From the NCBI GenBank assembly GCA_018883305.1, contig VEQI01000208.1, forward strand, positions 1 to 6,327: a DNA stretch of 6,327 nucleotides, written 5' to 3'. The position numbers and the translations under genes are program-made. Of the stretch, positions 1-5,259 are shown piece by piece (within the stretch, counting starts at the first letter, position 1; each line of letters starts with the position of its first letter). Origin of the DNA: Limnohabitans sp. (GTDB taxonomy: Bacteria; Pseudomonadota; Gammaproteobacteria; Burkholderiales; Burkholderiaceae_C). The notes under the pieces are model-generated. The model searched no databases, was not told where the DNA came from, and saw nothing but the letters and a program-made list of their open reading frames with translations.

Positions 1-1
1 G

Positions 2-286
2 GGGTTGGCGCGCCTGTTGTCCCAGGCCTGGACGGCACCCTACGCCAGCGAACTGATGTCGTCCCTGCCACTGGCAGGCCACGATGGTACGTTGCGACGC
101 TATTCATCACACACGGTGGCACATCTGAAGACCGGCAGCCTGCGTGACGTGGTGGGCGTGGCCGGCTATGTCGACGGTCGTCAGGGGGAACGCTGGGTGG
201 TGGTGGCCATCATCAACCACCCTCAGGCCCAGGCGGCCCGAGGCGCCCTGGAGTCGCTGGTGGAGTGGGTGGGCCGCCAGCCGTGA
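2..286 (+). CDS. dacB: D-alanyl-D-alanine carboxypeptidase/endopeptidase (PBP4, peptidase S13), C-terminal fragment
   Basis: The last 94 codons of a gene whose start lies left of the window. Seen: an H-D-G-T-L-R-R segment (about bases 80-100), then A-H-L-K-T-G-S-L, with the KTG triad at 128-136, followed by a D-V-V-G-V-A-G-Y-V-D-G strand and an N-H about 30 residues further on. This order matches the C-terminal part of the penicillin-binding transpeptidase fold in the S13 family, where KTG is the third active-site motif after SxxK and SxN (both upstream and not visible). The family acts in the periplasm, trimming or cleaving peptidoglycan peptide cross-links. The gene ends in TGA at 284-286 and converges on the lipoprotein gene 18 bases away. 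The N-terminal signal peptide and the inserted domains typical of PBP4 cannot be checked. Assignment to S13 rather than another PBP class rests on the DGTLRR...KTGSL spacing. Confidence 0.85.
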   Translation, partial: GLARLLSQAWTAPYASELMSSLPLAGHDGTLRRYSSHTVAHLKTGSLRDVVGVAGYVDGRQGERWVVVAIINHPQAQAARGALESLVEWVGRQP

Positions 287-292
287 GGCTGG
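277..292. terminator. Short hairpin at the dacB/lipoprotein convergence
   Basis: A perfect 6-bp inverted repeat (CCAGCC/GGCTGG) encloses the loop GTGA, which would be a GNRA-type tetraloop on the plus-strand RNA and contains the dacB stop codon. The stem could be extended by GCC (273-275) with GGC (295-297) across a small internal loop. It lies between two convergent genes, where a bidirectional terminator is expected, but neither strand has a following T-tract. It is therefore not a canonical intrinsic terminator. Confidence 0.3.
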
Positions 293-304
293 TTGGCGCG
301 GGCC

Positions 305-1354
305 TCAGAAGCCGGAGAAGCCCCGGCTGATGGTGTACATGTAATTGCCCACGTAGGTGTGCATCACCGGCGTGGTGAACAGGTCGCCCGAGTAGTAGTA
401 AGGCAGCGAGGGGTTGCCACCGTCATACAGCGGCTTGTTGATGCAGGTTTGCACCGGCGCGGCAGGCGGGGTGTAGCACACCGGCTGAGTGGTGTTGAAC
501 TGCGGGTAGGTGCTGGTGCGAATCGCCATGTTGTACATGTAGTTGTACACATCCGTTCTCCACACCCCTTCGGCGCGCGAAGGATAAGGCTTGGATTCCA
601 GGGACGAGGTACAGCCGCCATTGCAGTTCACATTGACGCCGATGTTCAACGCTTCCGTCAGGACCTTGAGGTTGTTGGCGTAAGCAGGAATCGTCTGACT
701 TTGCTTGAGCGCGTAGGGGCTGGTGGAGAAGTCGATCGAGTTGACGATCAGCACGTGTTTGAAACCCCGCTGATACAGGCTGTCTGCCAGATTGATATAG
801 TCCAGACCCAGCTGGCGGGCCACGGAGTCCTTGTTGTCTGTGCTCGTGTTGCCAAGAGCGTCAGCACGAGCAAAGATATCGCCCATGCCAATGCTCAGCA
901 CCACCAGGTCGCCCACTTGCGGTGAGGGCAGACGGTTGGCTTGCGCACGGATCACGGCCAGGGTGCCCAGCGATGTCCGGTTGGGGTCCAGCGTTTTGTC
1001 AGACGTGGGCGAGGTGGGGTAATCTGTGTTGTTGTTATAGAACACCACATTCTTGCCGGCCTGACCCGGGCGGCCCATATTGGATAAGCCATAGGCCCCG
1101 GCATAGGTCCAGAGCCAGTGCGTGGTGTTGTTGCCGTTATTGGGGTCGCCGGCCGTCAAGAGGTTTTGCGGTGCCCCGGTGGTGCTGTCAAAGCTCATGT
1201 AGCTCATCGCGTCCCCGATGGAAAGGATGCGGGTGGGGATGAACTCGTCGTATTTCTTGCTTGAACCACAGCTGACCAGCAAAGTCGAGAGCAACAGGGT
1301 GGCAACGGCTTTGATGCCAAGGCCTGCCGTCCAGGACCGGGTGGATTGTGTCAT
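305..1354 (-). CDS. Predicted lipoprotein, SGNH/GDSL-hydrolase-like with degenerate active-site motifs
   Basis: 349 residues. A lipoprotein signal is clear: basic N-terminus, hydrophobic stretch about residues 14-27, lipobox L-V-S-C with Cys29, then G-S-S. There is no Asp at +2, so outer-membrane sorting is likely. Residues 39-54 (P-T-R-I-L-S-I-G-D-A-M-S) resemble SGNH block I, but the nucleophile Ser of G-D-S is Ala49. Residues 150-161 (L-V-V-L-S-I-G-M-G-D-I-F) resemble block III (GxND), with Gly158 where Asn is expected. Near the C-terminus, F-T-T-P-V-M-H332 followed by V-G-N-Y resembles block V (DxxH), with Pro329 at the Asp position. Four Cys (244, 248, 293, 304) could form disulfides. 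The protein is rich in Asn, Tyr and Thr. The ATG at 1354 is preceded by GGAG (1362-1365) 7 nt away. The gene stands alone on the minus strand downstream of sua5. Family membership is an inference from motif pattern; enzymatic activity is doubtful. Confidence 0.75.
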   Translation of the reverse strand: MTQSTRSWTAGLGIKAVATLLLSTLLVSCGSSKKYDEFIPTRILSIGDAMSYMSFDSTTGAPQNLLTAGDPNNGNNTTHWLWTYAGAYGLSNMGRPGQAGKNVVFYNNNTDYPTSPTSDKTLDPNRTSLGTLAVIRAQANRLPSPQVGDLVVLSIGMGDIFARADALGNTSTDNKDSVARQLGLDYINLADSLYQRGFKHVLIVNSIDFSTSPYALKQSQTIPAYANNLKVLTEALNIGVNVNCNGGCTSSLESKPYPSRAEGVWRTDVYNYMYNMAIRTSTYPQFNTTQPVCYTPPAAPVQTCINKPLYDGGNPSLPYYYSGDLFTTPVMHTYVGNYMYTISRGFSGF

Positions 1355-1446
1355 TGGGGATCTCCAGCGTATCCGGCTAGTTTAACGTTGTGGCAGGTCA
1401 CGCAACGGGCGCTGTCGTCGCATTGTCGGTTCGGTGCTGGGGAACC
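1355..1446 (-). promoter_or_regulatory. Intergenic region upstream of the lipoprotein gene, weak promoter candidate
   Basis: 92 bases separate the sua5 stop from the lipoprotein start, room for an independent promoter. On the minus strand a -10-like TAAACT (1384-1379) follows a TTGCGT (1405-1400) with a 15-nt spacer. The match to sigma-70 is poor and the spacer short, so this is only a candidate. A Shine-Dalgarno-like GGAG lies at 1362-1365. No intrinsic terminator with a T-tract was seen after sua5, so read-through from the purine cluster is possible. Confidence 0.25.
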
Positions 1447-2454
1447 TCACGCCGCAGCTCGCGTCAAGCGGTCGCGCACACCATCCCAGGCCGTATCGGT
1501 CGGGGGCGCTTCGATCAAAATGTCGCTCAGCCCCAACTGGTCAAAGGCGCGCAATTGGGCAAACAACGCATGCGCGCACTCGGCCGGATCCGAGGGCATG
1601 GCCATTGCCACCACCCCAGGGGGGACGGCCAGAACGGTGCGGGACCACACACCTGTTGGTTGCTCCATGGATGTCTGAGCCAGGTGATCAAGGCGGGCCT
1701 GCAGTTGCGCCTGATCCAGCAGGTGCACGCGCGCCTGTGGCGCATAGTGTGAAGCTAGGGTGCCAGAGGCGCGCGGTGCGGCGCTGGCGTGCGTGGACTG
1801 TTGGGCAAAGGCCTGCGGGGTCAGGACGGCCGTACCACTTGTCTGCGAAAGGGCGTCCTGCGACAGCATGCCGGGGCGCAGCAACACAGGGTGCCCGCGC
1901 GTGCAATCCACGATGGTGGACTCGATGCCAACTTCGCAGGGACCGCCGTCCAGCACCAGCAGTTCGGGCCCCAGTTCATCCGCCACGTGTTGCGCCGTGG
2001 TGGGGCTGACGCGGCCAAATCGGTTGGCGCTGGGGGCCGACACCCCTTGCACACCCAATGCCCGAGCCGCCTGCAACAGGGCTTGCGCCACCGGGTGACT
2101 GGGACAGCGTAGGCCGATAGAGTCCTGCCCACCCGCCGAGGCGGATGCCACGCCGGGACGACGCGGCAGGATGAGGGTGAGCGGGCCGGGCCAGTGGGCC
2201 GTGATGAGTCGGCGCGCCACGTCAGGCACGCGCACCGCGTAATGATCCACTTGGGATGCATCGGTCACGTGCACGATCAAGGGGTGATCGCTGGGCCGTC
2301 CCTTGGCGGCAAAGACTTTGTCGACGGCTTGCGGATTGTCGGCATCTGCCCCCAGCCCATACACGGTTTCGGTGGGCAGGCCCACCAGTTCTCCTCGGGC
2401 CAGCGCACGAGCGGCAGCTTCCACGGCAGCGGGGTCCAGGCCAGAGCGGATCAT
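1447..2454 (-). CDS. sua5: L-threonylcarbamoyladenylate synthase, Sua5/YrdC family (long, two-domain form)
   Basis: 335 residues. The enzyme makes threonylcarbamoyl-AMP from threonine, bicarbonate and ATP in the cytoplasm, the first step of t6A37 modification of ANN-decoding tRNAs. Seen: P-T-E-T-V-Y-G-L-G (27-35), K-G-R-P (51-54) followed by H-P-L-I, W-P-G-P-L-T (88-93), S-A-P-S-A-N (139-144), and L-D-G-G then E-S-T-I-V-D (168-183), all typical of the YrdC fold. An S-G-x-L-x-S-H-Y-A-P segment (230-239) is the Sua5 linker, followed by a C-terminal domain of about 95 residues. That makes it a Sua5-type rather than a short TsaC-type protein. The open frame continues 142 codons upstream inside purK, but family similarity begins just after ATG 2454 (M-I-R-S-G-L-D-P), so that start is chosen. 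It lies 37 bases after the purK stop and has no strong Shine-Dalgarno. Probably cotranscribed with purEK. Confidence 0.92.
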   Translation of the reverse strand: MIRSGLDPAAVEAAARALARGELVGLPTETVYGLGADADNPQAVDKVFAAKGRPSDHPLIVHVTDASQVDHYAVRVPDVARRLITAHWPGPLTLILPRRPGVASASAGGQDSIGLRCPSHPVAQALLQAARALGVQGVSAPSANRFGRVSPTTAQHVADELGPELLVLDGGPCEVGIESTIVDCTRGHPVLLRPGMLSQDALSQTSGTAVLTPQAFAQQSTHASAAPRASGTLASHYAPQARVHLLDQAQLQARLDHLAQTSMEQPTGVWSRTVLAVPPGVVAMAMPSDPAECAHALFAQLRAFDQLGLSDILIEAPPTDTAWDGVRDRLTRAAA

Positions 2455-2491
2455 GAGGCAATGAGAACGCGCATGAGCGGGCGTCTGTCCG

Positions 2492-3724
2492 TCAGAACGG
2501 GGCGATGCCCAGCACGGCCGCCGCCTGCAAGGCTGTTTGCCGCACCTGAGCCGCATCGGCACCCGTGAAGGTGAGGTGGCCCATCTTGCGACCCACACGC
2601 GCCTCTGATTTGCCATACAGATGCAGGTGACTGCCTGGCAACGCCAGCACCGCGGCCCAATCGGGTTCACGGGCCGTAGGGCCTTGGGTGAACCACAGGT
2701 CGCCCAGCAGGTTGAGCATGACCGAGGGGCTGTGCTGACGCGGTTGGGTGAGGGGCAAGCCGGCCAGGCAACGCACTTGCAACTCGAACTGCGAAATATC
2801 GCAAGCATCGATGCTGTAGTGGCCGCTGTTATGTGGCCGCGGTGCCATTTCGTTGACCACCAGGGCGCCCAGCTGGTCACGTACCGGACCGGGCGCCAGC
2901 ATGAAAAACTCCACGCACAACACGCCCACGTAGCTCAGTCCATCCGCCACCTTGCGTGCGGCGTCCAGGGCTTGCTGGGCCAACGCGGGGTCCAGGTGTC
3001 CGTCGAACACTTCCGTCACCGCCAGAATGCCCTGTCGATGCAGGTTGCGCTGCACCGGCAGGTTCACGCACTGGCCGTCGCGACCGCGTGCCACGATGAC
3101 GGAACATTCGGCCGCCAGGGGCAGCATCTGTTCCAGTACGCACACCACGGGCTGGGACGCAGCGCCTTGCAGCTGGGTCCAGCCGGCTTGCAGTTCCTCG
3201 CGGGTGTGCACGCGTACCTGCCCTTTGCCGTCATAGCCCAGGGTGGCGGTTTTGAGAATGCCAGGTAAGAGCGCATCAGGCACTGCAGAAAGGTCCTGCG
3301 CCGAGCGCAGCACGGCGTGCGGCGCCACCGGCACCTGGCAGCGTGTGAAGTGCGCTTTCTCCAGCGCTCGGTCTTGGGCGATGGACACGGCATCCGCGGC
3401 GGGTGAAACGTTTCGGGTGCGGGCCAGTTCGGACAAGGCACGTGCCGGCACATTTTCAAATTCGGTGGTGATGCCGCTGGTTTGCTGAGCCAGGGTGCGC
3501 AGCCCCTCCTCGTCCAGATAGGTGCACCGCAGATGAACGTCACTGGCACGCCCAGCGGGACTGTCCCCGTCCGGATCAAGCACCACGGTGCGGTAACCCA
3601 TGCGCTGGGCCGCGTGCACGAACATCCGACCCAGCTGTCCGCCACCCAGCACGCCCAGGGTGTGGCCTGGCAGCAGGGTTTGAGGGGCGCTCATTGTGGT
3701 CGAGCTCGCCGGTGTGGCGCTCAT
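2492..3724 (-). CDS. purK: 5-(carboxyamino)imidazole ribonucleotide synthase (N5-CAIR synthetase)
   Basis: 410 residues. This ATP-grasp enzyme uses ATP and bicarbonate to carboxylate AIR to N5-CAIR, the substrate of PurE, in de novo purine synthesis. Seen: the N-terminal nucleotide-fold motif L-G-V-L-G-G-G-Q-L-G-R-M (23-34), T-E-F-E-N-V-P (87-93), K-T-A-T-L-G-Y-D-G-K-G-Q (158-169), the ATP-grasp segment N-E-M-A-P-R-P-H-N-S-G-H-Y (291-303) and the C-terminal Y-G-K-x-E-x-R-x-G-R-K-M-G-H (380 region). The start at 3724 overlaps the purE stop as ATGA (3724-3721), which supports translational coupling. A second in-frame Met at residue 11 (base 3694) is closer to where family similarity begins and could be the true start, leaving an unusually short Ser/Thr/Ala-rich leader as untranslated. 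No strong Shine-Dalgarno precedes either one. Confidence 0.95.
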   Translation of the reverse strand: MSATPASSTTMSAPQTLLPGHTLGVLGGGQLGRMFVHAAQRMGYRTVVLDPDGDSPAGRASDVHLRCTYLDEEGLRTLAQQTSGITTEFENVPARALSELARTRNVSPAADAVSIAQDRALEKAHFTRCQVPVAPHAVLRSAQDLSAVPDALLPGILKTATLGYDGKGQVRVHTREELQAGWTQLQGAASQPVVCVLEQMLPLAAECSVIVARGRDGQCVNLPVQRNLHRQGILAVTEVFDGHLDPALAQQALDAARKVADGLSYVGVLCVEFFMLAPGPVRDQLGALVVNEMAPRPHNSGHYSIDACDISQFELQVRCLAGLPLTQPRQHSPSVMLNLLGDLWFTQGPTAREPDWAAVLALPGSHLHLYGKSEARVGRKMGHLTFTGADAAQVRQTALQAAAVLGIAPF

Positions 3725-4221
3725 GCCGAAGCCTGCACCGGCAAGGTCATGTCGCGTGCGTGCTCGGTCTGGCGCTGGCGAAACGCGTGCAAGCGTGCGC
3801 GCAATTGAGCGTCATCATGGGCCAGCAACGCCGCAGCGAACAGGGCCGCATTGGCCGCGCCCGCTGTGCCAATGGCAAACGTGGCCACTGGAATGCCTTT
3901 GGGCATTTGCACGATGCTGTGCAGCGAATCCACGCCTTGCAGATGGCGGCTGGCCACAGGCACGCCCAATACCGGCACCACGGTTTTGGCAGCCAGCATG
4001 CCCGGCAAATGTGCGGCACCGCCCGCGCCGGCGATGATCGCGCGCAGCCCGCGCTCCTCAGCAGCCTCGGCATAGCGGAACATGTCGTCTGGCATGCGAT
4101 GGGCCGAGACCACGCGGGCCTCGAAGGGGATCTGGAATTCCTGGAGAATCTGGGTCGCATGTTCCATGGTGTCCCAGTCCGACTGGGACCCCATCACGAC
4201 ACCCACGAGCGGTTGGGTCAT
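3721..4221 (-). CDS. purE: N5-carboxyaminoimidazole ribonucleotide mutase, class I
   Basis: 166 residues, the usual size for bacterial PurE. It shifts the carboxylate of N5-CAIR to give CAIR; the family forms octamers. Seen: V-V-M-G-S-Q-S-D-W (8-16, phosphate/ribose site), S-A-H-R-M-P (39-44, with the family's catalytic His41), A-G-A-G-G-A-A-H-L-P-G (64-74), and Q-M-P-K-G-I-P-V-A-T-F-A-I-G further on. These identify class I (the mutase that works with PurK) rather than class II AIR carboxylase. The PurK gene following directly agrees with this. It is the first gene of the purE-purK-sua5 run and is divergent from cnoX. The upstream ribosome-binding signal is weak (only a TAGG about 8 nt before the ATG). 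A GC-rich hairpin sits 17 nt upstream of the start codon and may affect expression. Confidence 0.96.
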   Translation of the reverse strand: MTQPLVGVVMGSQSDWDTMEHATQILQEFQIPFEARVVSAHRMPDDMFRYAEAAEERGLRAIIAGAGGAAHLPGMLAAKTVVPVLGVPVASRHLQGVDSLHSIVQMPKGIPVATFAIGTAGAANAALFAAALLAHDDAQLRARLHAFRQRQTEHARDMTLPVQASA

Positions 4222-4238
4222 ATGATTGGCCTATGGCA

Positions 4239-4257
4239 GGCGCCCGATAAGGGCGCC
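4239..4257. promoter_or_regulatory. Perfect 7-bp GC hairpin in the purE leader
   Basis: GGCGCCC (4239-4245) and GGGCGCC (4251-4257) form an all-G/C perfect stem around a 5-base loop, GATAA on the plus strand and TTATC on the minus strand. If purE is transcribed from the candidate -10 at 4275-4270, the hairpin is in its 5' untranslated leader, ending 17 nt before the ATG. No T-tract follows on either strand, which argues against a simple terminator. It could be an operator half-site pair or an RNA stem; the sequence does not decide. Confidence 0.4.
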
Positions 4258-4286
4258 GTGAGAAGTTGAATTTTAAGGTTTTGCCC

Positions 4287-4290
4287 GGAG
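4287..4290 (+). promoter_or_regulatory. Ribosome-binding site deciding the cnoX start
   Basis: GGAG ends directly against a TTG (4291) in frame with cnoX, too close to serve that codon. It lies 9 nt before ATG 4300 and 12 nt before ATG 4303, which favours 4300 as the start. Confidence 0.6.
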
Positions 4291-4299
4291 TTGTTCCCC

Positions 4300-5256
4300 A
4301 TGATGGATGTGACAGTCGAAAATTTTGAGACCGAGGTCATTGCGGCCTCCATGAACACCCCGGTGCTGGTGGATTTCTGGGCCCCCTGGTGCGGGCCTTG
4401 CAAGTCCCTGGGGCCCGTCCTGGAAAAGCTGGAGGCCGACTACGGCGGCCGCTTCAAGCTGGTGAAGATCAACTCGGACGATGAGCAGCAGCTGGCCGGT
4501 GCGTTTGGCATTCGCAGCATTCCCACCTGCGTGCTCATGAAGGGGGGGCGCCCCCTCGATGGTTTCATGGGTGCCTTGCCCGAGGGGAAGGTTCGCGAGT
4601 TTCTGGACAAGCACCTGCCCAGCGAAGAAGACATGCAGGCCGTCGCGGACACCGAGGAGGCCGAAGAGCTCATGGAGTCCGGCGATGTTGACGCGGCACT
4701 GGCCAAGTTGCAGGAGGCGTTGGCCATCAACCCAGCCAATGACGACGCGCGCTTTGACTACGTGAAGCTGCTGATCTCCCAGGGCGACCTCGCTACTGCC
4801 GAGGCAGCCCTGGCCCCGGCGCTGGCGCAAATCCCGATGCAATTGCGTTTTGATGCTCTTCACCACTGGCTGCTGTCCCTGCAGTTCGCCACCACCGACG
4901 AGCGCGCCCAATGGACGCTGGAGCAGTTCGACGCCACCATCGCCCAGAACAAGCGCGACTTTGACACCCGCTTGGCCAAGGCCCGTCTGCTGATGGCCGC
5001 TGGTGACTGGCCCGCCGCCATGGAGGAGCTGCTGGAAATCATCATGCGCGACAAGACCTGGAACGACCAAATCGCGCGCAAAACCTATGTGGCGATTCTG
5101 GAGCTGCTGGCCCCGCCGCCCAAGCGCCAGACCGAGCAGGAGACGGGCAAGACGGCGGGTGGTATTGAGCTGGCCGGCAAAGCCATGGCCGAGCAGGATC
5201 CGCAGACCGAGCTGGTGTCGCGTTATCGGCGCAAGCTCAGCATGGCGCTGAACTGA
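4300..5256 (+). CDS. cnoX: CnoX/YbbN-type co-chaperone: thioredoxin domain plus TPR-like domain
   Basis: 318 residues. The thioredoxin domain (about 1-110) contains W-A-P-W-C-G-P-C (27-34), so both redox cysteines (31, 34) are present, and the cis-Pro loop S-I-P75-T followed by Cys77. A helical TPR-like region (about 118-270) contains A-E-E-L-M-E-S-G-D-V-D-A-A-L-A-K-L-Q-type repeats. A polar linker (about 272-303) is followed by the closing helix L-V-S-R-Y-R-R-K-L-S-M-A-L-N. Known of the family: E. coli CnoX protects proteins from oxidative aggregation, hands clients to GroEL and has lost the first active-site Cys, whereas Caulobacter CnoX keeps CGPC and has oxidoreductase activity. The present protein should resemble the latter. 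It lies alone on the plus strand within the purine cluster, divergent from purE, and stops 3 bases from the convergent purC stop. A run of seven G at 4542-4548 lies in the coding sequence. Confidence 0.9.
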   Translation: MMDVTVENFETEVIAASMNTPVLVDFWAPWCGPCKSLGPVLEKLEADYGGRFKLVKINSDDEQQLAGAFGIRSIPTCVLMKGGRPLDGFMGALPEGKVREFLDKHLPSEEDMQAVADTEEAEELMESGDVDAALAKLQEALAINPANDDARFDYVKLLISQGDLATAEAALAPALAQIPMQLRFDALHHWLLSLQFATTDERAQWTLEQFDATIAQNKRDFDTRLAKARLLMAAGDWPAAMEELLEIIMRDKTWNDQIARKTYVAILELLAPPPKRQTEQETGKTAGGIELAGKAMAEQDPQTELVSRYRRKLSMALN

Positions 5257-5259
5257 GGC

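Larger units (their letters stand above)
4222..4299. promoter_or_regulatory. Divergent purE/cnoX intergenic region
   Basis: These 78 bases must serve both genes. On the minus strand, TAAAAT (4275-4270) is a 5-of-6 match to a -10 box for purE, but the hexamer 17 nt upstream (GGGAAC) is a poor -35. On the plus strand, TATGAT (4221-4226, overlapping the purE start codon) is a 5-of-6 -10 candidate for cnoX, again without a good -35. No sequence resembling the enterobacterial PurR operator was seen. An A/T-rich patch (4266-4282) stands out against GC-rich surroundings and fits a promoter core. Assignments are by eye only. Confidence 0.35.

Noticed and set aside
293..925. Plus-strand open frame of 210 codons opposite the lipoprotein gene
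   Set aside because: Its peptide is dominated by Val, His, Arg and Gly, as expected for the reverse of a GC-rich gene. The minus-strand frame has a proper signal sequence, lipobox and ribosome-binding site.
1385..1407. CGTTG...CAACG inverted repeat downstream of sua5 as a terminator
   Set aside because: The stem is short (5 bp, with mismatches or a bulge if extended), the loop is long, and no T-run follows on the minus strand.
2461..2480. Tiny open frame (M-R-V-L-I-A-S) in the purK-sua5 gap overlapping the sua5 start as ATGA
   Set aside because: Seven codons with no ribosome-binding site. A leader peptide role is possible but unsupported by any repeated codon or attenuator structure.
2455..2880. 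In-frame upstream extension of the sua5 reading frame into purK (142 extra codons)
   Set aside because: It overlaps purK in another frame, the extra residues are Arg/Trp/Cys/Ser-rich nonsense without family similarity, and the Sua5 core begins right after ATG 2454.
2621..3268. Plus-strand open frame of 215 codons opposite purK
   Set aside because: It lies fully within the well-supported purK gene, with a His/Gln/Ala-rich composition typical of antisense shadows.
4291..4299. TTG at 4291 as the cnoX start
   Set aside because: The GGAG Shine-Dalgarno sequence directly abuts it, leaving no spacing. ATG 4300 has a 9-nt spacer and fits the usual N-terminus of the thioredoxin domain.
4273..5070. 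Long antisense open frame of 265 codons across cnoX
   Set aside because: It is a shadow of a GC-rich coding strand. The opposite frame encodes a clear thioredoxin-TPR protein, and the antisense product has no recognisable domain and no good ribosome-binding site.
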